Source: Neolewinella persica DSM 23188
GTDB taxonomy: Bacteria > Bacteroidota > Bacteroidia > Chitinophagales > Saprospiraceae
Assembly (NCBI RefSeq): GCF_000373105.1
Contig: NZ_KB890442.1
Location: 19,112 to 83,111, forward strand
DNA: 64,000 nucleotides
Reading direction: 5' to 3'
The position numbers were made by a program, and so were the translations under genes. Under the pieces are notes generated by a model. It was given only the letters and a program-made list of their open reading frames with translations. It searched no databases and was not told where the DNA came from. How positions within the stretch are numbered: the first letter of the stretch is position 1; the number at the start of each line of letters is the position of its first letter. This document shows positions 9,237 to 17,010 of the stretch, piece by piece.

Positions 9237-9662
9237 TTACCCCGAAATAACCTGGCAAGTCAGCCGGCCCACACAAACCTGTTTCCCTTCCTCATTAGTG
9301 ATCTCCGCCGCCCAAACCTGAACACGCCGTCCGATCCGAACCGGGGTGATACGCCCGAAGACCTTGCCTCCTTCGGATACGCCACGGAGGTGGCTGGCGT
9401 TGATCTCAGTCCCGACGATATAGTCCTTGCCCGGATTCGGTACACAAAGCATCCCCGCAACGCTACCGAGAGTCTCGATCAGCACGCAGGAAACACCTCC
9501 GTGGAGCATCCGCATCGGTTGTACAGTTTTCTCGTTTACGAGCATTTCAGCGATCATGTAGTCGTCTCCAACTTCAATGAAATTGATGCCAAGGTGGGAG
9601 ACGGCGGTGTTCTCGCTGCTGTTGTTGAGCCCTTCTAGGGTGGGGGAGGTCTTCCAGATCAA
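9237..9662 (-). CDS. Hotdog-fold acyl-CoA thioesterase (PaaI/MenI-like)
   Basis: 141-residue hotdog thioesterase with the PaaI-family core 'RMLHGGVSCVLIETLGSVAG', which supplies the HGG turn and the catalytic Glu, and 'GTEINASHLRGVSEGGKVFG'. Size and motif order fit YdiI/MenI-like enzymes that hydrolyse 1,4-dihydroxy-2-naphthoyl-CoA or similar aromatic acyl-CoAs, but no menaquinone genes are nearby, so substrate is open. Confidence 0.82.
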   Translation of the reverse strand: MIWKTSPTLEGLNNSSENTAVSHLGINFIEVGDDYMIAEMLVNEKTVQPMRMLHGGVSCVLIETLGSVAGMLCVPNPGKDYIVGTEINASHLRGVSEGGKVFGRITPVRIGRRVQVWAAEITNEEGKQVCVGRLTCQVISG

Positions 9663-9716
9663 TGAAATAGGTATTTTGGACTATTGGACTATTGGACTAT
9701 TGGACTATTGTGGAGC
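9663..9716. repeat. Short tandem direct repeat (GGACTATT units)
   Basis: Four consecutive copies of TGGACTAT about 10 bp apart lie between the pepT stop and the thioesterase start. Related words recur at 10961-11010, 15241-15302 and 62680-62740. Confidence 0.7.
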
Positions 9717-10952
9717 CTAGGATTTGACACTAGCAAGTCGGGCAATTTCGACCACAACTTTGGCCGCAGCCTCCATCTCCTCCAGGCTGGCCCATTCGTA
9801 CTTGGAATGAAAGGCGTGCTCTCCCGCAAAAATGTTCGGGCAGGGTAGGCCCATGAAGCTTAGGCGGGAGCCATCGGTTCCTCCACGGATACTGTCTGGT
9901 TTGGGGGTGATGCCGACGTTGCTGATGGCCTTTTCGGCCAGTTGCATCACGTGCGGGTTCTCGTCCAGTACGTGCTTCATGTTACGATATTGCTCGGTGA
10001 ATGTCACCTTGATGGTACTCTTAGGGTAACGCTCGCCAACCTCCACCGCGATGTCTTTGAGTACCTGGCCATTTTCCAACAATTTACCGTTGTCGAAGTC
10101 GCGGATAATAAAGTCAATACGGGCAGATTCCGCTTTGGCTTCCATCTCGACGGGGTGAATAAAGCCTTCTTTACCTTCGGTGGTTTCCGGGCTGAGGCGG
10201 TCTTTTGGTAGTGCTGAGATGATGTCGGCAGCGATTTTGATGGCATTCTCCATATGCCCTTTGGCCATGCCCGGGTGGGCGCTGACGCCGGTGATGTCGA
10301 TGCGGGCACCGTCGGCGCTGAAGGTTTCGTCTTGCAGTGAGCCGAACTCTTCTCCGTCGATGGTGTAGCCAAAATCAGCACCGAGTTTCTCCATGTCAAC
10401 TGCGTTGACGCCCCGGCCGATCTCCTCGTCGGGCGTAAACAGAATACGTAGCTTTCCGTGAGCAATCGAAGGGGCCTTAACCATAGTGGCTACTGCCGTC
10501 ATGATGGCAGCTACACCGGATTTATTGTCGGCACCCAACAGTGTAGTGCCTGAGGCAGTGATGATGGTTTGACCGATGCATTGATCCAGCCCGGCGTGGT
10601 CGGCCATCCGGATGACGATGCTTTCGTCGTCGGGCAAGACGAGGTCCTGGCCCTGGTAATTTTTGTGGACCAGCGGTTTCACATCCTTACCGCTGGCATC
10701 CGGACTGGTGTCCATGTGCGAGCAAAAACAGATGACGGGCGCGCCTTCGTGGCCCGGCGTTGCTGGCAGGGTGGCGTATACATAGCCGTGCTCATCCAGG
10801 TGAGCGTCCGATAAGCCTAGTTCAAGTAATTCTTCTGCCAGAATTTTTCCCAGGTCCTTTTGCTTCATCGTACTCGGTTGGGTGAGGGAGTGCGCGTCGG
10901 ATTGGGTGTCTATTTTTACGTAGCGGAGGAAGCGGTCTAGTAAGGTGGTCAT
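9717..10952 (-). CDS. pepT: Peptidase T (tripeptide aminopeptidase)
   Basis: 411-residue M20B metallopeptidase that removes the N-terminal residue from tripeptides in the cytoplasm. Zinc ligands and catalytic residues are visible: His79 in 'CFCSHMDTSPD', Asp141 in 'LLGADNKSGVAA', Glu176-Glu177 in 'TPDEEIGRG', Asp199 in 'TIDGEEFG', and a C-terminal His in 'GEHAFHSKYEW'. Length matches the family. The upstream leader carries a GC-word copy attached to a TACCTTG -7 box and then a hairpin (10968-11007). Confidence 0.95.
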   Translation of the reverse strand: MTTLLDRFLRYVKIDTQSDAHSLTQPSTMKQKDLGKILAEELLELGLSDAHLDEHGYVYATLPATPGHEGAPVICFCSHMDTSPDASGKDVKPLVHKNYQGQDLVLPDDESIVIRMADHAGLDQCIGQTIITASGTTLLGADNKSGVAAIMTAVATMVKAPSIAHGKLRILFTPDEEIGRGVNAVDMEKLGADFGYTIDGEEFGSLQDETFSADGARIDITGVSAHPGMAKGHMENAIKIAADIISALPKDRLSPETTEGKEGFIHPVEMEAKAESARIDFIIRDFDNGKLLENGQVLKDIAVEVGERYPKSTIKVTFTEQYRNMKHVLDENPHVMQLAEKAISNVGITPKPDSIRGGTDGSRLSFMGLPCPNIFAGEHAFHSKYEWASLEEMEAAAKVVVEIARLASVKS

Positions 10953-10967
10953 TTGGTCTTATTGTTT

Positions 10968-11007
10968 CTATTGGTCTACTGGGGCTAAAGAACTAATAGA
11001 CCAATAG
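10968..11007. repeat. Hairpin in the pepT leader
   Basis: CTATTGGTCT (10968-10977) pairs with AGACCAATAG (10998-11007). It lies between the predicted promoter and the pepT ATG. Its words belong to the same low-complexity family as 9663-9716. Confidence 0.55.
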
Positions 11008-11020
11008 ACTATTTATTAAG

Positions 11021-11042
11021 GGCGCGGACGCAGGTGCAAGGT
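11021..11042 (-). promoter_or_regulatory. Probable pepT promoter -7 box joined to GC word (copy 3)
   Basis: On the minus strand TACCTTG (11036-11042) runs straight into CACCTGCGTCCGCGCC. The first part matches the Bacteroidota -7 box TAnnTTTG with one T missing; the second is the dispersed GC word. It faces pepT, about 70 bp upstream of the ATG. Confidence 0.5.
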
Positions 11043-11100
11043 AATGTTTTTTGGCCCGCGTTGTTCGCCTGTATTTTTGCTGGAAAAGGAAGGAAGCAAT

Positions 11101-11150
11101 TTCTCACGGATGGCAGCCCAGAGAGAGGTATGGAGGGGGCACAGAGTAGC
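11101..11150. repeat. 50-bp dispersed repeat, copy A
   Basis: Matches 26871-26920 at 41 of 50 positions without gaps (TTCTCAC...GGCAGC...GAG.GAGG). Purine-rich 'CACAGAG' repeats of this style are common between genes in Bacteroidota. No gene in the surrounding 10953-11350. Confidence 0.6.
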
Positions 11151-11353
11151 TAATGTTTCCTGGTTTTAGCCTGGCGCTCTCGTCCTTATGATTGAATGGG
11201 TTTTGTAGTAGCGTCCTTAAAGAAAGTATAGCACTTAAGTAGCAAAGGACAGACGCCAACAAACTACTTTGTCGTTTAAAATAGACGTGTTTTTGCGTAC
11301 CAACACGCTTGTGGGAACATGCTTTTAGATCGTTTTGCCTGAGGCTAAAAGTC

Positions 11354-11361
11354 TATATTTG
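11354..11361 (+). promoter_or_regulatory. Promoter -7 box for TPR gene
   Basis: TATATTTG fits TAnnTTTG exactly, with a TTTTG 16 bp upstream as a possible -33 element. It lies 40 bp before the ATG at 11402 and inside the longer alternative reading frame, which argues for the shorter start. Confidence 0.6.
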
Positions 11362-11401
11362 TCGTTATCCTTTCCCCTTAAACTTGGAAATACCCTTACT
11401 G

Positions 11402-12481
11402 ATGAAATGCATCAACTTAATGTTCCTGCTATTGCTGGGAACCAGCTTACTTTCTGCTCAATCGACTGCTGATAAGGAGAAAGCCATGGAGCTTGGTCGC
11501 CTGGCAATCACCAAAATGGAGAATGGGGATATCCAGGAGTCATTGGACCTGCTGAAGCAGGCTGCTGAGCTGGATCCCGAGAACACCATCTATCCCTACG
11601 AAACAGCTTACGCACATTATTTAGGCCAGGACCTCCAGGCGGCCATCAAAGTCGCAAAGAAGCTGGTGAAAAAGCCGGGTGCCGGCAAGCAGGTATTCAG
11701 CCTGCTCGGTAATTCCTATGATTTAGCAGGTAACCAAAAGAAGGCCGAAAAGTATTATAAAGCGGGCATCAATGCTTACCCCGAATCCGGCATATTCTAC
11801 GTGGAGCTGGGCATTCTGGAAGGTCGCCGCGAGAACTGGGACCAGGCTGCAGCCTATTGGGAGCAGGGCATCCTAACGGAACCAAACTACTCTTCCAATT
11901 ACTTCCATCTGGCAAATCTCTATGCCAGGACCAATGAGCACATCTGGACCGTTCTGTTCGGCGAAATTTTTATGAACCTGGAGCGAAGTACGGCTCGTAC
12001 GGAGGCCATGAGCGAAACGATTTATATTGCTTACCGTAATGCCATTGATCTTCAGGGAGATTCGGCCAGGGTCAACTTTGCCCGAAATATGACATTGTCC
12101 GTAGATGACCTCATGGACTTCAAACTTCCGGCTCCAATGGCTTTTGGCCTGGGCATGACTTTTGGAACCACTGCGGTTACTGGCCAAACGGAAGTCAACA
12201 GCACCACGCTCAATGCTATCCGTACCAGCTTTCTGGAATTTTGGGCAGATAACGATCACGGTACCACCTATCCAAATGTTCTGATTGAGTACCAGCAAAA
12301 AGTTAAAGAGCTTGGTTACCTGGAAGCTTACAACAACTGGCTGTTTAGCCAGGGTGACCCCGTCGGTTGGGAGTTTTGGGTTGATGCGCACCACGACGAG
12401 TTTAACGACTTCCTTGAATGGTATACCGACAACCAGTTGGAAATACCAATGGATAGGGCTTTGGTACGACGCAGTTTCTAA
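11402..12481 (+). CDS. Secreted TPR-repeat protein
   Basis: 359-residue protein starting MKCINLMFLLLLGTSLLSAQ, a clear signal peptide. The frame is open further upstream to 11309, but the signal peptide and the -7 box at 11354 support the ATG at 11402. Residues about 25-175 form tetratricopeptide-like helix pairs ('ALEL..AAELDPENTIYPYETAYAHYL', 'LLGNSYDLAGNQKKAEKYYKAG', 'LGILEGRRENWDQAAAYWEQG'). The C-terminal half has no recognisable domain. Probably periplasmic, with an unknown partner. Confidence 0.75.
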   Translation: MKCINLMFLLLLGTSLLSAQSTADKEKAMELGRLAITKMENGDIQESLDLLKQAAELDPENTIYPYETAYAHYLGQDLQAAIKVAKKLVKKPGAGKQVFSLLGNSYDLAGNQKKAEKYYKAGINAYPESGIFYVELGILEGRRENWDQAAAYWEQGILTEPNYSSNYFHLANLYARTNEHIWTVLFGEIFMNLERSTARTEAMSETIYIAYRNAIDLQGDSARVNFARNMTLSVDDLMDFKLPAPMAFGLGMTFGTTAVTGQTEVNSTTLNAIRTSFLEFWADNDHGTTYPNVLIEYQQKVKELGYLEAYNNWLFSQGDPVGWEFWVDAHHDEFNDFLEWYTDNQLEIPMDRALVRRSF

Positions 12482-12716
12482 GTGAATGAGTGAATTAGCA
12501 AATGGGGGAATAGCTACCGCCAGTACCATTCGTTGTCCTTCGGGTACTCACTGCAGCGAAAACAGAACGAAGTGTAGCGGGAGCGAGTAGCGAGGTTGTA
12601 ACCAACGGGCGCTCATTCATCAATTCTCTTATTCATTCACCGACGACCAAGCGCAGCGTAGTGAGTGGAAACAGCGGCAGCCACTCACTAATTCTTCAAC
12701 TCACCCACTCACCAAC
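12482..12716. repeat. Intergenic repeat cluster with inverted arms
   Basis: Begins with GTGAATGAGTGAATTAG and ends with CCACTCACTAATTC and CACCCACTCACC, so its ends are inverted versions of the same words. The middle carries 'GCGGGAGCGAGTAGCGAGG'-type words seen in other gaps. The layout resembles 61911-62060. No gene is visible. Confidence 0.5.
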
Positions 12717-12749
12717 AAAAAACCCGGCCCCAACAAAGTTGGAACCGGG
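12717..12749 (-). terminator. Rho-independent terminator after tRNA-Leu(CAG)
   Basis: On the minus strand a 12-bp stem CCCGGTTCCAAC / GTTGGGGCCGGG (two G-U pairs) with a TTT loop is followed by TTTTTT. It lies 24 bp past the tRNA 3' end. Confidence 0.85.
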
Positions 12750-12773
12750 CCATTGCATCTCTTAGGAAGATAG

Positions 12774-12855
12774 TGCCGAAGGGGGGAGTCGAACCCCCAC
12801 GCATTGCTGCACACGCCTCTGAAACGTGCGTGTCTACCAATTCCACCACTTCGGC
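12774..12855 (-). tRNA. tRNA-Leu (anticodon CAG)
   Basis: Cloverleaf on the minus strand: acceptor GCCGAAG pairs with CTTCGGC; D-arm GTGGAATTGGTAGACAC; anticodon stem CACGT/GCGTG with loop TTCAGAG; a long variable arm; T-loop GTTCGAC. Discriminator A; CCA is not encoded. It reads CUG codons. Confidence 0.93.
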
Positions 12856-12945
12856 AAGGTAGACATTAAGTGTTTTGGTGCTGGAGAACCAGGGTAAAAC
12901 GCTTAAGTTGAAGACCGAAAACAACCGTTGTGTTTTCGTGGGCCG

Positions 12946-12953
12946 CAAAGGTA
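12946..12953 (-). promoter_or_regulatory. Promoter for tRNA-Leu(CAG)
   Basis: TACCTTTG on the minus strand with TTGG 18 bp upstream gives a textbook Bacteroidota promoter, about 90 bp before the tRNA. Confidence 0.7.
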
Positions 12954-13122
12954 ATGCGGCCACTCAAATTTCCAAGCAGTAAGGAAACTTTTTTTGCCAG
13001 GTTCAGTACTTTGCTTGCACAAGGCACTGCCCACTAGCGGGCAATTATTATGCCGCCTGGAACTTCTTGCTAAAAATGTAGCCAAAGGCCCATTTGAAGT
13101 AAGAAATTCCAGGTGACTTCAG

Positions 13123-13204
13123 TACCCCCGGGGGGAATCGAACCCCCACTCCTCTCGGAACTGGATTTTGAATCCAGCGCGTCTACCAATTCCGCCACAA
13201 GGGC
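13123..13204 (-). tRNA. tRNA-Leu (anticodon CAA)
   Basis: Minus-strand cloverleaf: acceptor GCCCTTG with CGGGGGT (a G-U pair at the end), D-arm GGCGGAATTGGTAGACGC, anticodon stem CTGGA/TCCAG with loop TTCAAAA, long variable arm, T-arm GGGGGTTCGATTCCCCC, discriminator A. It reads UUG codons. Confidence 0.93.
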
Positions 13205-13332
13205 ATGGTACTAAAGTTTCAGTTTGAAAAGGCGTAAGCCCAACTAAAGATACTGGTCCGGAAGGATCTGTATCCGCTGCTTGCAACCTACCAGCGGAAG
13301 GATAAGTTGCAGGTTTTCTCTCTGAAGCGGGG

Positions 13333-13340
13333 CAAAGGTA
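13333..13340 (-). promoter_or_regulatory. Promoter for tRNA-Leu(CAA)
   Basis: TACCTTTG on the minus strand with TTG 19 bp upstream. It lies about 130 bp before the tRNA, so the transcript should have a processed leader. Confidence 0.65.
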
Positions 13341-13380
13341 ATCATGTCTGGGAAATTGACAAGAATATTTTTTGAGTTGT

Positions 13381-13588
13381 CCGGTGAACGCGATTTGCAA
13401 TCGCGATTGGACTCAAGGCGCTATGAGCCGAAGGGCAGCAGACCATCGAGTTTTGGAGTCGTCCCACAGTCTGGAGAACGAGGAGGCTTGAAAATTGGCT
13501 AATTCATAACAAGACATCCTCAAAGCTTAATGTCCTTACGGCTCATAGCGCCTTAAGTCCAGTAGCAATTACAAATTGCAGTCACCAG
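13381..13588. mobile_element. MITE-like element with 50-bp terminal inverted repeats
   Basis: The 50-bp left end (13381-13430) and right end (13539-13588) are inverted copies matching at 41 of 50 positions; the inner 16 bp (CGGCTCATAGCGCCTT) are identical. The ~108-bp centre codes for nothing. It sits between a tRNA gene and rimO. No transposase is nearby and I cannot see a target duplication, so a non-autonomous element is a proposal. A large REP-type hairpin is the alternative. Confidence 0.55.
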
Positions 13589-13594
13589 CGAACG

Positions 13595-14905
13595 TTACGC
13601 CACCGGCACTCCCTCCAAATCATACTCCGTAGCAGCATTAACCTTCACCTTAATCATATCACCGGTACGCAGGTAAATGTCTTTGGCGGGAATGAGTACT
13701 TCGTTGTCAACCTCCGGGCTGTCGAATTCGGTACGACCAACGTACACGTCGTTGTCCTTACGGTCAATGATGACCCGCAGGGTCTCGCCGACCCGGGCTT
13801 CGTTCAGCTCCAGGCTGATCTCCTGCTGGATGGCCATCAGGCGGTTAGCACGGTCTACTTTGACTTCGGCCGGTACGTCGTCCGGGTAATCGTGGGCAAT
13901 GGTGTCTTCTTCGTGGCTGTACTGGAATACGCCAAGCCGCTCAAAACGCATCGTTTTGACGAATTCGCAAAGTTCTTCAAACTCCTCTTCGGTTTCTCCC
14001 GGGTGACCGACAAGGAAGGTAGTTCGGATGGCGATGCCCGGCACAGTCTTGCGGGCGTAAGCGATCACGTCTTCGGTTTCCTTGCGGGTGATCTGGCGGC
14101 GCATCCGCTTCAATACGGCATCACTGGCGTGCTGCAGCGGAATGTCGAGGTAGTTACACACCTTTGGTTGTGCGGCCATCACGTCGAAGATGTTGCGGGG
14201 AAACTTGCTCGGGTAGGCGTAGTGGAGGCGAATCCATTGCAGACCTTCGACGGCGCAGAGCGCGTCGAGCAGCTCGGGAAGCGCGCGTTTTTTATAAATG
14301 TCGAGACCATAATAGGTCAGCTCCTGGGCAATGAGCATGAGCTCCTTTACACCGTTGCGGACCAGGTGCTCGGCCGAAGCAACAAGTTCCTCGATGGGGC
14401 GGCTGACGTGGTCTCCGCGCATCAGCGGAATGGCACAAAAGGAGCACGTACGGTTACAGCCTTCGCTGATCTTGAGGTAGGCGTAGTGGGCAGGCGTGGT
14501 GATAAAACGTTCACCGATCAACTCGTGCTTATAGTCGGCTTCGAGGCGGTTCAGCAGGCCGGGAAGTTCCATAGTGCCAAAAAAGGCATCGACCTCGGGA
14601 ATACCCTCTTCAAGGTTGTCCTTGTAGCGCTGGCTGAGACAGCCGGTTACGTACAGTTTGTCGATTTGACCCTTGTTCTTCTTATCTGCGTAGGTAAGGA
14701 TGGTATTGATACTTTCCTCTTTCGCCAGGTCGATGAAGCCACAGGTATTGATAATGACGACGTTGGCATCCTCTTTACCATCGTGGTCTACCTCAAAATC
14801 ATTAGCCATCAGCTGGGTGATGATGTTCTCCGAATCCACCAGATTCTTAGAACAGCCCATGGTGATGACGTTGACTTTGTCTTGCCGTAACGTTTTAGTT
14901 TTCAT
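13595..14905 (-). CDS. rimO: Ribosomal protein S12 methylthiotransferase RimO
   Basis: 436-residue radical-SAM enzyme that methylthiolates an aspartate of ribosomal protein S12. The N-terminal MTTase domain has Cys18 ('TMGCSKNLVDSE'), Cys55 and Cys89 for the second Fe-S cluster. The radical-SAM motif is CNRTCSFC (Cys150, 154, 157). A TRAM domain closes the protein. 'MGCSKNLVDSE' separates RimO from MiaB. Promoter box TACCTTTG is 20 bp before the ATG. Confidence 0.96.
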   Translation of the reverse strand: MKTKTLRQDKVNVITMGCSKNLVDSENIITQLMANDFEVDHDGKEDANVVIINTCGFIDLAKEESINTILTYADKKNKGQIDKLYVTGCLSQRYKDNLEEGIPEVDAFFGTMELPGLLNRLEADYKHELIGERFITTPAHYAYLKISEGCNRTCSFCAIPLMRGDHVSRPIEELVASAEHLVRNGVKELMLIAQELTYYGLDIYKKRALPELLDALCAVEGLQWIRLHYAYPSKFPRNIFDVMAAQPKVCNYLDIPLQHASDAVLKRMRRQITRKETEDVIAYARKTVPGIAIRTTFLVGHPGETEEEFEELCEFVKTMRFERLGVFQYSHEEDTIAHDYPDDVPAEVKVDRANRLMAIQQEISLELNEARVGETLRVIIDRKDNDVYVGRTEFDSPEVDNEVLIPAKDIYLRTGDMIKVKVNAATEYDLEGVPVA

Positions 14906-14925
14906 GCGTTTTCGCTTTCAGCGCG

Positions 14926-14933
14926 CAAAGGTA
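14926..14933 (-). promoter_or_regulatory. rimO promoter -7 box
   Basis: TACCTTTG on the minus strand, about 20 bp before the rimO ATG. No convincing TTG is at the -33 position; that region is taken up by the inverted repeat starting at 14940. Confidence 0.6.
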
Positions 14934-14939
14934 CGGCTT

Positions 14940-15101
14940 TGGTAGAGGGCTTGTAGCCCGGCATTCTTGGAATTGCCTGATTTTTCACTCAGGCCGGGCG
15001 AAAAACCCTCCCGGAACCCAATGCTTGTTGTCTTTGTCTGGGCAACACCGAGCAAAATCGTTCCACTTCCTTGCTCGAATTGGGCTACAAGCCCTCTACC
15101 A
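14940..15101. repeat. Element with perfect 20-bp terminal inverted repeats
   Basis: TGGTAGAGGGCTTGTAGCCC (14940-14959) is the exact reverse complement of 15082-15101. The 122-bp interior codes for nothing recognisable. It could be a MITE or a REP-like element inserted just upstream of the rimO promoter. Confidence 0.6.
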
Positions 15102-15105
15102 TTCC

Positions 15106-15124
15106 TTGCACCCGCGGCCGCGCC
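15106..15124 (+). repeat. GC-rich dispersed word, copy 4
   Basis: TTGCACCCGCGGCCGCGCC, directly beside the inverted-repeat element. No gene follows in its direction, so it is not explained as a gene promoter here. Confidence 0.65.
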
Positions 15125-15176
15125 TGATTAGTATCGTCGTCACAAAGTCAGGCAGTCAGATCATAAGATATCTTTG

Positions 15177-15195
15177 GGCGGGGCCGCAGGTACAA
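15177..15195 (-). repeat. GC-rich dispersed word, copy 5
   Basis: GGCGGGGCCGCAGGTACAA on the plus strand, opposite in orientation to copy 4 and 52 bp from it. The remainder to 15302 is 'GACCAATAGCA' direct repeats; no gene is present. Confidence 0.6.
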
Positions 15196-15302
15196 AAACC
15201 AGTAGAAAAGCAAGGTTTTACGGCAATGGTCTTCGCCTTTTTACCAACTAACCAACAGACCAATAGCACCACAAGACCAATAGCAGCAACAAGCCAATAG
15301 CA

Positions 15303-16556
15303 CTAAATAAGATCCTCCAGCCGGAATTCCACCAAAGTATATTCTCCATTCCGCTCGTATCTTATCTTGATCTTCCTGCCGGGTTTTCCCTCCAGTCGCC
15401 TGATGATGCCGGATAGGCTAAGGAAGCCCACGGAGGTATTGTTGACCGCAACGATCCGGTCACCGACCTTAATTCCGGCCCGGTCTGCCGGACTGCCGGG
15501 TACCTTGCTGGCCACGGTATACGTGCGGAGGTTAGGACCGCCAGCGATCAATGATATTCCTGATCGGTCGAATTGAAACTTTTGCTTCCACTTACGGCCT
15601 TCGGGCCGGAAAAAGACGCGCTTGCCCGTGTAATCGATGGCCACGTTGAAGCGCTTAAGTATCCGGTTGCCGATAATGCCTTCTCGTTTATTCAGGAAAT
15701 CGAGGCCGATGGTGTCCAATGGCTGGAAATAGGTAACTACGCCATTCAATTCCTTGCCGGCCAGTTCCATTTTGCGGGACCGCCCGACGCTGCCTTCCAG
15801 GCTCCCCCCGAGGCCGTTGGCGATGTAGGCAGGTACTTTTTGTACCGGCAAGTCTGTCTCCGTTGAATCTCCGTAGGTGTGCATTAAAAGCGTAAGGCCT
15901 GCGCCGGAATCAAGCAGTAGTCTGCGAACAGAGGTCTCCTTCTGGTTTACCGCAATGGGGAGTTTCAGGTAGGCACGATTTCTGATGAATAAGGAAGGAA
16001 CCTCAACATGCCTGTTAGAAGGCCTGTACTTGGCCGGTTCATGCAGGATCATGATGTTACGCCGGTAATCGAACTCCACCGTAAACCGCATCAGGAAGTC
16101 TGCCCCCAAAATACCCTGAATGGAGGTGCCCGTAATTCGCTCAAAGTCGAAGTAATTTTCCTCCAACACCAGCATGGACCGGTTGCGGGCCAGCAGGCGA
16201 TCAGCAAGCCTGAGGTCGATACCGGTGGCGAGGTAGGCAGTCATGGAGTTTTCCACGTCGGCTCCACGTACCTGAAAAGTCCTGCGATAACTGATGTTGA
16301 GCATGTCAGTGATCTCCTTCTCCAACAGAATGGTGTTCTCCGCCCCGGTGTCAATGATGAAACGGAGGGGAAGGACGTTGTCGAGCAAAATCGAAATGAC
16401 CATGAAATCGTTTTCGATATCAAAAGGTAACTCGATGCGCTTGTATTTGCCCAACACCTTGAGGTCTAGCCGCTGGCCAAACATTGCTCCTGAGCAAAAG
16501 GCGAACAACAGGCCCAGGATTAAGATCCGAAAATAAATCCCGTGAAAGGTTGGCAT
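15303..16556 (-). CDS. Retropepsin-like aspartyl protease with C-terminal PDZ domain
   Basis: 417 residues from the ATG at 16556, chosen because it starts a normal signal peptide (MPTFHGIYFRILILGLLFAF, cleavage near 'MFGQ'). The frame also opens 10 codons earlier at 16586. Two aspartyl-protease half-domains carry DTGA (about residues 69-72) and DSGA (about 216-219). A PDZ domain occupies the last ~85 residues ('GSPADRAGIKVGDRIVAVNN'). Such exported proteases are common in Bacteroidota; substrates are unknown. Confidence 0.85.
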   Translation of the reverse strand: MPTFHGIYFRILILGLLFAFCSGAMFGQRLDLKVLGKYKRIELPFDIENDFMVISILLDNVLPLRFIIDTGAENTILLEKEITDMLNISYRRTFQVRGADVENSMTAYLATGIDLRLADRLLARNRSMLVLEENYFDFERITGTSIQGILGADFLMRFTVEFDYRRNIMILHEPAKYRPSNRHVEVPSLFIRNRAYLKLPIAVNQKETSVRRLLLDSGAGLTLLMHTYGDSTETDLPVQKVPAYIANGLGGSLEGSVGRSRKMELAGKELNGVVTYFQPLDTIGLDFLNKREGIIGNRILKRFNVAIDYTGKRVFFRPEGRKWKQKFQFDRSGISLIAGGPNLRTYTVASKVPGSPADRAGIKVGDRIVAVNNTSVGFLSLSGIIRRLEGKPGRKIKIRYERNGEYTLVEFRLEDLI

Positions 16557-16725
16557 GTCGATTTTAAATATGGTAATAGCCTGCACTGCGGAAAGATAAA
16601 TACAAATACAGAAGCAGCGCTTTTCGAACCTGTTCGTTAAAGCTACGTTAAATAGTGTGGAGCCATAAAAAAGGCGTCACTACCCTGATCTAATGGGCAT
16701 TTTGGAAAAAATGTCGCTTCAGGGC

Positions 16726-16756
16726 TTGGTTCTAAGCATTCGATTGCACACATTTG
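16726..16756 (+). promoter_or_regulatory. Probable promoter of the susC/susD pair
   Basis: TTG (16726-16728), 20 bp, then CACATTTG (16749-16756), which is TAnnTTTG with one change. It gives a leader of about 250 nt before the susC ATG. The stretch 16587-17010 has no gene. Confidence 0.45.
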
Positions 16757-17010
16757 CAGAATGTTTTAAACATGTTTACGGGGCCTGTCTCCAAAAAGAT
16801 CTTCATTGATCAGGATAGCAGGGTCTTAGTTTTAGGTTTTACTCGAAAAGCATTTTACGATCATGCAAAGCTCTAAATCCAGTATGCCCAGCGCTGCTGG
16901 CTCAGTATGTGATATTGCTTTCCTCTCGGCAATTTCGTGGTTGCTGACCGATTCGGTCATTGGCTTCCGCGTTCAAATACAACAATATTTTTTCAACATC
17001 AAGTAGTAGT

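Noticed and set aside
12482..13594. Possible integration site or genomic island at the two tRNA-Leu genes
   Set aside because: No integrase, no duplicated tRNA 3' end and no foreign genes nearby; only small repeats.
13892..14890. Long plus-strand open frame opposite rimO
   Set aside because: It is the shadow of rimO on the other strand, with no family resemblance.
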